Assembly (NCBI GenBank): GCA_045577475.1
Contig: JAZNIM010000183.1
Span: 1 to 19,378 of the forward strand
Reading direction: 5' to 3'
Length of the DNA: 19,378 nt
From: UMGS1387 sp045577475
Lineage (GTDB): Bacteria; Bacillota; Clostridia; Oscillospirales; CAG-382
Program-made: the position numbers and the translations under genes
The notes under the pieces: generated by a model
What the model was told of the DNA's origin: nothing
Seen by the model: only the letters and a program-made list of their open reading frames with translations
Databases searched by the model: none
In this document: piece by piece, positions 1 to 6,526 of the stretch
Layout of the letters: each line of letters starts with the position of its first letter
Position numbering within the stretch: the first letter of the stretch is position 1

Positions 1-58
1 CACCTGTGCCGACAATACTCGGCTGGAGACGGCCCGGTAAGATAGGTCGATGCTGACA
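1..58 (+). rRNA. rrf: 5S ribosomal RNA, 3' part
   Basis: The first bases match the conserved 3' half of bacterial 5S rRNA: a GGCTGGAGACGGCC-like helix and loop, then GATAGGTCGATGCTGAC at the end. The 5' half lies outside the window. The exact 3' end is uncertain by a few bases because the pairing 5' strand is not visible. Together with the following tRNA this marks the end of a ribosomal RNA operon. Confidence 0.85.
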
Positions 59-81
59 CCTTCCATGTGAAGGCAAATGGA

Positions 82-110
82 GGGATGACTTAGTTCATCC
101 CTTTCTGCTT
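82..110 (+). terminator. Hairpin between 5S rRNA and tRNA-Asn
   Basis: GGGATGA (82-88) pairs with TCATCCC (95-101) around a six-base loop, followed by a T-rich but interrupted tract. It could be a weak terminator or a processing hairpin between the 5S rRNA and the tRNA. The broken T tract argues for leaky or no termination. Confidence 0.4.
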
Positions 111-115
111 TATAT

Positions 116-191
<76 letters not shown>

Positions 192-195
192 CAAG

Positions 196-231
196 AAGAC
201 TTGAAAACATTACGTTTTCAAGTCTTTTTTT
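196..231 (+). terminator. Intrinsic terminator after tRNA-Asn
   Basis: AAGACTTGAAAAC pairs with GTTTTCAAGTCTT around a short ATTAC loop, giving a perfect stem of 13 bp followed by a run of T. This is a strong Rho-independent terminator for the rRNA/tRNA transcript. Confidence 0.9.
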
Positions 232-416
232 GCGTTTATGGGGATTTTTCCTTACGGTGCATTTCCTTACATTCGGGTGGCTTCTTCCAAATGATTGTAT
301 ACCGAAATGTGAACACGGTTGTTGTAAGCTTCATCACTTCAAAATTCAAATTTAACTCTCTGTTTTCGAAAAATACCGTGTTTCATATACAAATTTAATG
401 CACAGGAGGAGCAATT

Positions 417-745
417 ATGAGTGAAGCAAAAGTAATAGCAATCGCAAATCAAAAAGGCGGAGTTGCAAAAACAACTACAACATTAAATCTGGGAGTCGGT
501 CTTGCAAAACTTGGTAAAAAGGTTTTGCTTGTCGATGCGGATCCTCAAGGAAGTCTTACCATAAGTCTCGGAATTAAGAATCCGGATACGATAAAGAATA
601 CCATTTCCACGTTTATGTAAAACGTAATTGAGAAAAACTATTTCGTTACTCCTTCTTTAACTTTGAGCACGAGAAAGGCGTTGTTTTCGTTCCCGCCAAC
701 ATAGAGCTTTCAGGTGTTGAAATTAGTCCTCTTATACCAATCTAA
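417..745 (+). pseudogene. ParA/Soj-type ATPase remnant, frameshifted and truncated
   Basis: A strong ribosome site (AGGAGGAG) precedes the ATG at 417. The first 67 residues are a normal ParA N-terminus: deviant Walker A KGGVAKTT at residues 13-20 and the DADPQGS motif at 40-46. The frame then stops at 618-620. In another frame, 632-745 still reads as ParA-like sequence (GVVFVPANIELSGVEIS) before a stop at 743-745. Intact ParA proteins have about 250 residues, so the whole C-terminal half is missing and no ParB follows. ParA ATPases segregate plasmids, chromosomes or integrative elements. This copy is almost surely dead, although a 67-residue product could still be translated from the good ribosome site. 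It is most likely debris of an element once inserted beside tRNA-Asn. Confidence 0.8.
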
Positions 746-767
746 TGTGATTTGTAATAATGCAGAG

Positions 768-1378
768 TTAATACTTTGATATTGAATTGAAAATAGCAAA
801 AAGATTTTTGTCTATTTGCTTATCAATATGATAGTGCCCAAAATACCATTTTTCAAAAACCAATTTTTCTTTTACATTATCGAGAAAATCTGTGAGTATG
901 TTCTCATCGTACGAGGGGTTAATCAACCTCTGAATTGAGGATGGAGCACAATGCGTTATAACAATGTCGACTTTCCAATTTGCTTTTGTCAAGTTTTTGA
1001 TAGCTGCATTTATTTCATTTTCTGATGGAAGCTCACGACCCCACCAGCTTTTGCCTTCTTTTCTCGAATTCTTATCATGAGATGATATATTTTATTGCTG
1101 ATTTTGTGTGCTTTACCTCCTAGAAAATCTATTTCCGGGTATTCTTCCAGCATATCATAATTTTCATGATTTCCATCTATAAATAAGGTGGTAAAGTTCT
1201 TGTTGTCAAGCCATTTGCGCCAGTATAACTCTTCGTTGTCGCCGCACCAAACTCCTCCAAAATCACCGCATATAATGAGAAAGTCCGTATTTGTCATTTC
1301 TTTTTGTTCTGGGAATCGTTTTGAAGAAAGCTTTCCTACATCGGTTGGAATATGTGTGTCTCCCGTCAAATATATCAT
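768..1378 (-). pseudogene. Metallophosphatase (calcineurin-like), internal deletion and frameshift
   Basis: Read right to left, the first 122-residue frame carries the family's N-terminal metal motifs: GDTH at 6-9, CGDFGG at 37-42 and GNHEN at 69-73. It runs out of frame near 1010-1060. The C-terminal half continues in another frame to 768, with KSWWGRELPS, then VITHCAPSS and the final metal motif FGHYH. Intact relatives carry roughly 25 further residues between the HLM segment and the KSWW segment, and these are missing here, so a deletion both shortened the gene and shifted its frame. The start at 1378 lies immediately after the stop of the upstream gene, so it is the last gene of the minus-strand cluster. 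The family hydrolyses phosphomonoesters or diesters, but the substrate of this subgroup is unknown to me. Confidence 0.8.
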
Positions 1379-1379
1379 G

Positions 1380-1691
1380 TTAATTAATTTTTTCTCCGTT
1401 TTCTGTCAGTACTATGTCGGGAAAGTTATGATAACTCACTAAAAAACAATCATCTTCTGTAATATAAACCGGTGGATTACCTTCATAATCCAATACAGTG
1501 AAAGCAAATGATATAAATTCCTCATAGTTTTCGTCATCTGCATTACAGTCACTTTCATCTTCAAAGCATGTATCAAATGATGCAGTGATTTTGCTTCCGT
1601 CATTCCAAATCAAAGTCATGGTTTCATTCTCGCATGTATCAAGATTTTGCATAAATTTTGATATTGTATTCTTTTCATTTTTATTTAGCAT
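1380..1691 (-). CDS. Acidic 103-residue protein, candidate immunity protein
   Basis: I do not recognise a named family. The ATG at 1691 has a good ribosome site (AAGGAGT, about five bases upstream). The 103-residue product is strongly acidic, with 23 Asp/Glu against five Lys and no Arg. It has no signal peptide or membrane segment, so it should be cytoplasmic. It follows directly behind a type 50 polymorphic-toxin C-terminus on the same strand, and small acidic proteins in that position are often immunity proteins that bind a basic toxin tip. The family may be an ordinary SUKH-like or unnamed immunity fold, which I cannot decide by eye. The immunity role is inferred from position and charge only. 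The gene appears intact, unlike both neighbours, as expected if it was kept for protection. Confidence 0.6.
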   Translation of the reverse strand: MLNKNEKNTISKFMQNLDTCENETMTLIWNDGSKITASFDTCFEDESDCNADDENYEEFISFAFTVLDYEGNPPVYITEDDCFLVSYHNFPDIVLTENGEKIN

Positions 1692-1706
1692 AAAATACTC
1701 CTTGAA

Positions 1707-1943
1707 TTATTTTTTTGGTCTTGCCGGCACTATGTGTGCACCATCTTTTGAATAATGAATAGTGCCCATGGTAGTGTCATATGATTTGCCCGTAGTGGGG
1801 TCAACATATTTACCTATCGTTTTTTTGAAATCAACAATTTCTTTGTTTACTCCTTGCTTTCTTCCGGTTCCGCTGTACTTTTTAATAAGGTTTTGTGCAT
1901 CAGCAGTAGTGACCCCAATCCTTTCAGCTGGTTTTTGAGACAT
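1707..1943 (-). CDS. C-terminal fragment of a type 50 polymorphic toxin domain
   Basis: The 78 residues match the C-terminal half of the type 50 polymorphic toxin domain (Ntox50): a DAQNLIKKYSGTG segment, a central VDFKKTIGKYVD segment, and the hallmark ending IHYSKDGAHIVPARP. In full proteins this domain is preceded by a HIPG-like segment and a long delivery or phage-head region. Neither is present: an in-frame stop lies at 1974-1976 upstream of the ATG, and no clear ribosome site precedes the start. It is basic, opposite in charge to the following acidic gene. It could be a stored orphan toxin tip, as found in toxin recombination cassettes, or a decayed remnant. The type 50 assignment is from memory of the family motif. 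Enzymatic activity without the N-terminal part is doubtful. Confidence 0.7.
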   Translation of the reverse strand: MSQKPAERIGVTTADAQNLIKKYSGTGRKQGVNKEIVDFKKTIGKYVDPTTGKSYDTTMGTIHYSKDGAHIVPARPKK

Positions 1944-2018
1944 ATTATTTTTTATAATAACAAAGAGAATATTTCAGTAAAAATACTCATATTTTCATAC
2001 TTTTATTTGATTACTGAT

Positions 2019-2047
2019 ATTATAACACAAATCAACGAAAAAGTCAA
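2019..2047 (-). promoter_or_regulatory. Minus-strand promoter for the toxin-tip cluster
   Basis: On the minus strand, TTGACT (2042-2047) and a perfect TATAAT (2019-2024) are separated by exactly 17 bases. Transcription would start near 2012 and run into the toxin-tip ORF at 1943, leaving a leader of about 70 bases. Confidence 0.75.
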
Positions 2048-2386
2048 TAGTTTTTTTAGAACTTATGTTCGCGCGATTGCAGCGATTGCTCAAAGGCTTT
2101 TAAAAACAGATAATCAATGAAATAATATATTAATGATTAAATCCACCAACAAAGCTTGTATACAACATTAATAGTGTTTTATCGCAAATGCATAACAGAA
2201 AAATCAAAATCACGGCAATAGGCGACTGGCTGATTGAAAAAGGCTTTTTTGAAGCATAAACAACACGCTTCGAAAAAAGCAGAAATTGGTTTTATGGTTG
2301 ATAAATTAATTCCAATTTAAGTAACTTACCGCAACTACGTGTTGCTTGCTTTTTTGACCGTTTTACGTTAAAATTGGTTTAAGGAG
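2048..2386. other. Gene-free stretch with a coding scar and an imperfect hairpin
   Basis: No intact gene is seen. Around 2200-2258 a plus-strand frame reads TAIGDWLIEKGFFEA before a stop, and this looks like a short piece of a once longer protein. GCTTTTTTGAAGC (2243-2255) and GCTTCGAAAAAAGC (2267-2280) form a hairpin with one bulged C and an 11-base loop. A small hairpin, GCAAC/GTTGC at 2331-2345, followed by a T-rich tract, could be a weak terminator ahead of the next gene. Confidence 0.4.
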
Positions 2387-2395
2387 ATGAAATAT

Positions 2396-3159
2396 ATGGA
2401 TACAAAAGATATTATTCTTGAACTTAGAACCAAAAACGGATTATCCCAAGAAGAACTTGCTGAGAAGGTGTTTGTTACCCGTCAGGCTGTGTCACGCTGG
2501 GAAAACGGTGATACTGTACCCAACACAGAAACCCTGAAGCTGTTGTCAAAGCTGTTTGATGTTTCAATCAATACACTGCTGGGTTCGCCAAGACAGCTTG
2601 TTTGTCAATGCTGCGGTATGCCTCTTGAAGACTCAAATATAAGCCGTGAAACTGACGGATTGTTCAATGAAGAATACTGTAAGTGGTGCTATGCCGACGG
2701 CGAATATATGTATCACGATATGGATGATTTGATTGAAGTCTGCGTGAAAAATATGGCGAATGAACACTTTACCGGTGAGCAGGCTCGTGAATATTTGCAG
2801 AATATGCTTCCCAAGCTCAATTATTGGAAAAATTATAAAAATCTTGACGGTGCGGAAAAGTTTAACGAATTAAACAGAAGCTTATTGATGAGTTTAACGA
2901 CTTACATATTGAAGGAATGCCGACGGTTAAAAGTCTTAATGCTTTGGTCGGAGGTTACATCAACCTTGAATACCGTCTTCCAAACGGAAAAACGGTAAAA
3001 TTCCTTGACGATAATGCCACGTATCTCGGAAATCAGCTTGAGTGTGAATTCGGCGGTAACAGATGCTTCGGATTTGCAGCAAATATGGAGTTTTTGCTTG
3101 TCTGTACCTATGAAGAAAATGGCGAAAATCCTGAACTTGTTATTTATAAAAAGAGATAG
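2396..3159 (+). pseudogene. XRE-family regulator with zinc ribbon, one-base frameshift
   Basis: The ribosome site AAGGAG (2381-2386) fits the ATG at 2396, not the ATG at 2387 that abuts it. The N-terminus is a Cro/C1-type helix-turn-helix (SQEELAEKVFVTRQAVSRWE, residues 17-36). It is followed by a zinc-ribbon pattern with C70, C72, C73, C95 and C98. The frame then breaks at 2868-2875, where one A seems to be missing from a short A run. Restoring it joins the N-terminal part to the rest of the family's conserved C-terminus (EGMPTVKSLNAL through YKKR), ending at 3159. The full protein would have about 254 residues. The truncated frame gives 200 residues with a nonsense tail. The remaining sequence has not decayed, so the break is recent or a sequencing error. 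The protein probably senses or binds metal and regulates a nearby gene. The phosphoesterase follows 17 bases downstream, probably cotranscribed. Confidence 0.8.
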
Positions 3160-3176
3160 ACGAAAGGTGAAAAATC

Positions 3177-4160
3177 ATGGATGTAAACATCAAAAATTTG
3201 CTTTTGCAATCAAGAAAACCCTCAAACGGCGGAAAAATCTGGGGCTTTAAAAATCAGCTGCCGCTTTTGACACTTCTCCACTTCAGCGACATCCACGGCG
3301 ATGGAACTGCAATGAGCAGAATTTGCGATTTTATGGAGGAATACGGCGACTGTGTTGAGGACTGTATTTGCACAGGTGATGTGTTGGAAGGAAGATGGTT
3401 GTCAGACTTTACCTTCTGGGGTAAAGATAAACGTGCAGGTACCGTGCTTTCCTGTATCGGAAATCATGATGCTTTAGCCGATGATAAGGGCTGGAACTGG
3501 GAAATGCGTGTTTCTCAGGAGGAATGTTATAAGCGGCTGTTCGCTCCCTTTATTTCCCGGTGGGGATGCGTTTATCAGGAAAATAAAACCTTTTACTATA
3601 AGGATTATCCCCAAAATACGGTACGGCTGGTTGTTCTTAACAGTATTCTTGTTGACGAAGACCGTCAGGAACAGCTGGAGTGGCTTGAAAAAGTGCTTGA
3701 CAGTGTACTTGAAAACAAGCTTCACGTAGTTATTGCAATGCATTATCCCGTTCATATGAAAAAGATACCCTGCAATTTTTCAACCCTTGACAGAGGCGAT
3801 GGCTTGGGTGATAAATCAATGAGCGTCTATCAGCAAAAGGTTGCAGACTTCATTGATAAAGGAGGAAATTTTGTTACATGGCTGGCAGGACATGTACATA
3901 TGGATTATATCGGGTATAATGAAGAATTTCCCAATCAGCTGTGTATTGCAATTGATGCTCTTAGCTGTTATCAAAGTGAAGCATATAATGATGCAGACAG
4001 AACCGAGGGCATGCCGTCACAGGACTTGTATAATCTTGTGACAATTGATACCTTTGATAAGCTGATAAAAATTGTGAGAGTAGGCAGTAATCTTGACAGA
4101 TACCTTCGTAAAAAGGATACGCTGTGCATAAATTATCAGACCTTTGAGGTAATAAAGTAA
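3177..4160 (+). CDS. Calcineurin-like metallophosphoesterase
   Basis: The 327-residue protein has all core motifs of the dimetal phosphoesterase fold in order: SDIHGDG (D38, H40), CTGDVLEG (D68), IGNHDAL (N96, H97), AMHYPVH (H189) and AGHVHMD (H239, H241). These residues normally hold two metal ions for hydrolysis of phosphate mono- or diesters. There is no signal peptide or membrane segment, so it is probably cytosolic. A weak ribosome site (GAAAGGTG) precedes the ATG. It follows the XRE/zinc-ribbon gene by 17 bases and probably shares its transcript. It is not a close relative of the broken phosphatase at 768-1378, as the motif contexts and length differ. The substrate cannot be told from sequence. 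Confidence 0.85.
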   Translation: MDVNIKNLLLQSRKPSNGGKIWGFKNQLPLLTLLHFSDIHGDGTAMSRICDFMEEYGDCVEDCICTGDVLEGRWLSDFTFWGKDKRAGTVLSCIGNHDALADDKGWNWEMRVSQEECYKRLFAPFISRWGCVYQENKTFYYKDYPQNTVRLVVLNSILVDEDRQEQLEWLEKVLDSVLENKLHVVIAMHYPVHMKKIPCNFSTLDRGDGLGDKSMSVYQQKVADFIDKGGNFVTWLAGHVHMDYIGYNEEFPNQLCIAIDALSCYQSEAYNDADRTEGMPSQDLYNLVTIDTFDKLIKIVRVGSNLDRYLRKKDTLCINYQTFEVIK

Positions 4161-4163
4161 TAA

Positions 4164-4212
4164 GAAAAAATGGCAATTTCACTTTATGATGAAGCTGCCG
4201 TTTTGTTTGTAT
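4164..4212. terminator. Bidirectional terminator between convergent genes
   Basis: GGCAATTTCA (4172-4181) pairs with TGAAGCTGCC (4190-4199) with one mismatch and one wobble, around an eight-base loop. T-rich tracts follow on both strands (GTTTTGTTTG on plus, ATTTTTTC on minus). It sits between the phosphoesterase and the convergent AraC gene and can serve both. Confidence 0.65.
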
Positions 4213-4241
4213 TATAAAGCTGTTTTTTGAAAAAGCATCTT

Positions 4242-5048
4242 TTATGGGGTTGTGACTCCCTTGCGATAGCTCCCCGCACTTGTTCCCACACGCTTTTTGA
4301 AGGTGCGGCAGAAGTGCTCCACGTCGTTGAAGCCACACATTGCACTGATTTCAGATATGCTGAAGGAGGTGTGCCTCACAAGCTCCTTTGCATTGTTTAT
4401 ACGGGTGTTTATAAGGTATTCAATGGGAGAAGTGCCGCAAACCTGCATAAAAACACGACGGAAGTTTGTTTTGCTCATTCTGCATTGCTTTGCAAGAATG
4501 TCAATACTCAGATCGTCAGAGTACTGCGACTCAATGAGGTTGATGGCAGGAAGAATGGTTTTGTAGTCACGTCTGTCAACGGGTATAATGTCGTCGTTGT
4601 CAATAATTTCGGAAAGAATTCCGTAAAGAAGCGACATGCTTTTCATCTGTCCTTCAACAGTACCTTTTTTGTTTTCTTCAAGCAGCCTGTCAAGAGCACG
4701 GCATAATAAGCTTGTATCGGTTAATTTAAGGTAAGCCTTGTCAAAGGGGAGAGAATAGGCTGTGGATGCTTCAAAATTTACGGTGTAATGCACAAAGTCA
4801 TGGCTGTCTGAACAGTTGGTTATTACATATGCACATTTTTCGGAAAAAAGTGCAAGCTCACCGGGGGAGAGTATTTTTTTTGTGCCGTCGGAAAAAAGGT
4901 ACTCGGACTCTCCTGAAACGTTAAGAACAAGACCGCAAACTCCTCTGCCGTTTTCGTAGTTGCGGTATACGTTGCCGGGACTGTCTTTTCCGAATCTTGC
5001 AAGACTTATTTTTTCAATTGCAAAATAAAGATTGTTGGAAACAGACAT
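4242..5048 (-). CDS. AraC-family transcriptional regulator
   Basis: The 268-residue protein has an N-terminal cupin-like sensor region (glycine-rich strands such as GRGVCGLVLNVSG and SPGELALFSEKCAY). A C-terminal pair of AraC-type helix-turn-helix motifs covers about the last 100 residues (DDLSIDILAKQCRMSKTNF and SISEISAMCGFNDVEHF). The GAGG ribosome site lies seven or eight bases before the ATG at 5048. The in-frame GTG at 5057 overlaps that site and is unlikely to be the start. AraC proteins of this layout usually bind a sugar and activate catabolic genes. The gene is divergent from the WbsX/GH99-like gene at 5201, with about 150 bases between them, so that gene is its likely target. The ligand is unknown. 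Confidence 0.9.
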   Translation of the reverse strand: MSVSNNLYFAIEKISLARFGKDSPGNVYRNYENGRGVCGLVLNVSGESEYLFSDGTKKILSPGELALFSEKCAYVITNCSDSHDFVHYTVNFEASTAYSLPFDKAYLKLTDTSLLCRALDRLLEENKKGTVEGQMKSMSLLYGILSEIIDNDDIIPVDRRDYKTILPAINLIESQYSDDLSIDILAKQCRMSKTNFRRVFMQVCGTSPIEYLINTRINNAKELVRHTSFSISEISAMCGFNDVEHFCRTFKKRVGTSAGSYRKGVTTP

Positions 5049-5068
5049 TTTTGTCACCTCGCAATGCT

Positions 5069-5097
5069 ATTTTATACTAAGGGTTCTGTTTTGTCAA
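5069..5097 (-). promoter_or_regulatory. Promoter of the AraC-family gene
   Basis: On the minus strand a perfect TTGACA (5092-5097) and TAAAAT (5069-5074) are spaced 17 bases apart. Transcription would start a short way upstream of the ribosome site at 5055-5060. Confidence 0.75.
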
Positions 5098-5116
5098 CGG
5101 GGATGGACAAATAAAT

Positions 5117-5171
5117 CAATTAATTGGGTGAATTGTTCATTGCTGTTTTGGGTATTCGGGAGTATTATAAT
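5117..5171 (+). promoter_or_regulatory. Promoter and possible operator of the WbsX-like gene
   Basis: A perfect -10 TATAAT lies at 5166-5171, but no good -35 is seen 17 bases upstream, as expected for a promoter that needs an activator. The 10-base palindrome CAATTAATTG at 5117-5126 sits where an AraC-type activator could bind. The operator role is inferred. Confidence 0.5.
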
Positions 5172-5200
5172 GACATAATAATCAAAACGGAGGTAAAATT

Positions 5201-6325
5201 ATGACTGATATAAAAACATATGCATGGTATTTTCCAAACTGGCATCCCACTTCTTTAAATGATAAATGGCACGGTACGGGCTGGACGGAATGGCAGTGCG
5301 TAAAGTATGCAACCCCGAGATTTGAAGGACATCTTCAGCCGAAAAAACCGCTTTGGGGATATGAGGATGAATCGGACCCAAAGGTTTTTGCAAAGAAAAT
5401 TGATACTCTTAATAAGTACGGCGTTGACGGCTTTATCTTTGATTATTACTGGTTTAAGAATGAAGGACCATATCGCAGAGATTGTATTGATAAAGGCTTT
5501 TTGGGTGCAGAAAACTGTGATAAATGCGAATTTGCGGTAATGTGGTGCAACCATGACCCCATATACGTTCATCCTGCGGCATACATGCATGAAAACTGCG
5601 AGCTTGCAAGCGGCGACATAGACGAGGCGTTTATGGATGAGGTTACGGATTACTGCATTGAGCACTATTTTACCAAAAGCAACTATATAAGAATAGACGG
5701 TAAGATCCTTTTTGGAATCTGGAACTTTACAAAGTTTTCGGACAATTTCGGCGGACTTGAGAATGCAGGAAAAGTAATTCGCAAATTCAGAGAAAAGGCT
5801 GCAAAAAAAGGCTTTGAAATACACCTTACCACCGAGCGCCATCTTTTCCCGGGTTACCAAACAAAGGATAAGGCACTTATGGAAAAGGCGGCAGTTGAGC
5901 TTACAATCGACAGTATTTTCAGCTATAGCTGGAATATGCCCGAGTGCAAGGAATGGCCTAAGGTTGAATACAGTGACTACAGAGAGCACAGCATAAAGGA
6001 AATTGAAAAGGATAACGAGTTCTTTAGCGTACCCTTCAATGTCAATGTATCAACAGGCTGGGATTCAAGCCCAAGAACGCTTCAGTCGGATATGTATGAG
6101 GAGAGAGCAGGCTGGCCTTTCTGTCCCATAACGGTTAACAACACGCCTGAGGAAGTGGAAAAATCCTTTGTGGAAATGAAAAAGTTTGTTGAGAGCGATA
6201 AGCATACAGGCAAATTCTTCACCCTGTCCACTTGGAACGAATGGACGGAGGGTAACTTCTTTGAGCCTGATGAGCTTTACGGCTACGGCTACCTTGAGGC
6301 GTTTAAAAAGGTTTTCAGAGATTAA
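5201..6325 (+). CDS. WbsX-family / GH99-like glycoside hydrolase-type protein
   Basis: The 374-residue protein begins at an ATG behind a GGAGG site. It matches the WbsX family of GH99-like TIM-barrel proteins: the N-terminal AWYFPNWHP and GTGWTEW segments, GVDGFIFDYYWF near residue 80, and the C-terminal WNEWTEG signature followed by GYGYLEAFKKVF. Related GH99 enzymes are endo-alpha-mannosidases. WbsX-like domains are common in polysaccharide biosynthesis loci and in gut glycan-use loci. No signal peptide is present, so it should act in the cytosol, probably on an imported oligosaccharide. The divergent AraC gene supports a catabolic, sugar-induced role. There is no adjacent transporter. The exact glycan is not known, and the activity of cytosolic members is not well established. 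Confidence 0.85.
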   Translation: MTDIKTYAWYFPNWHPTSLNDKWHGTGWTEWQCVKYATPRFEGHLQPKKPLWGYEDESDPKVFAKKIDTLNKYGVDGFIFDYYWFKNEGPYRRDCIDKGFLGAENCDKCEFAVMWCNHDPIYVHPAAYMHENCELASGDIDEAFMDEVTDYCIEHYFTKSNYIRIDGKILFGIWNFTKFSDNFGGLENAGKVIRKFREKAAKKGFEIHLTTERHLFPGYQTKDKALMEKAAVELTIDSIFSYSWNMPECKEWPKVEYSDYREHSIKEIEKDNEFFSVPFNVNVSTGWDSSPRTLQSDMYEERAGWPFCPITVNNTPEEVEKSFVEMKKFVESDKHTGKFFTLSTWNEWTEGNFFEPDELYGYGYLEAFKKVFRD

Positions 6326-6334
6326 CTGTTTTTC

Positions 6335-6371
6335 AAAAGAGTTGCTTCATACAGCGAAGCGGCTCTTTTTT
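6335..6371 (+). terminator. Intrinsic terminator after the WbsX-like gene
   Basis: GAGTTGCTTC (6339-6348) pairs with GAAGCGGCTC (6356-6365) over 10 bp, with two G-T wobbles and a seven-base loop, followed by TTTTTT. Confidence 0.85.
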
Positions 6372-6444
6372 ATAATTTTGCGTGGGTAAACTGTCACAAA
6401 GTAACATTTAGACGTTGCCGTGTAAAAGTAACCGTTTAAAACAG

Positions 6445-6473
6445 TTGCTTTTTTTTCGTGATAGTGGTATAAT
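6445..6473 (+). promoter_or_regulatory. Promoter of the dipeptidase gene
   Basis: TTGCTT (6445-6450) and TATAAT (6468-6473) are spaced exactly 17 bases. The start site would fall near 6480, so the ATG at 6497 would have almost no leader. The ATG at 6527, with its own ribosome site, is favoured. Confidence 0.75.
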
Positions 6474-6526
6474 TAATCGTAATTTGTTAAAGTAATATGT
6501 TAAGAATTAAAAACGGAGTGAAAGAA

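Noticed and set aside
5255..5989. Minus-strand 244-codon frame inside the WbsX-like gene
   Set aside because: The plus strand has family motifs and a ribosome site. The antisense frame has neither.
6390..6440. Two AAAGTAAC-like repeats ahead of the dipeptidase promoter
   Set aside because: They are short, not symmetrical, and within chance expectation for A-rich sequence.
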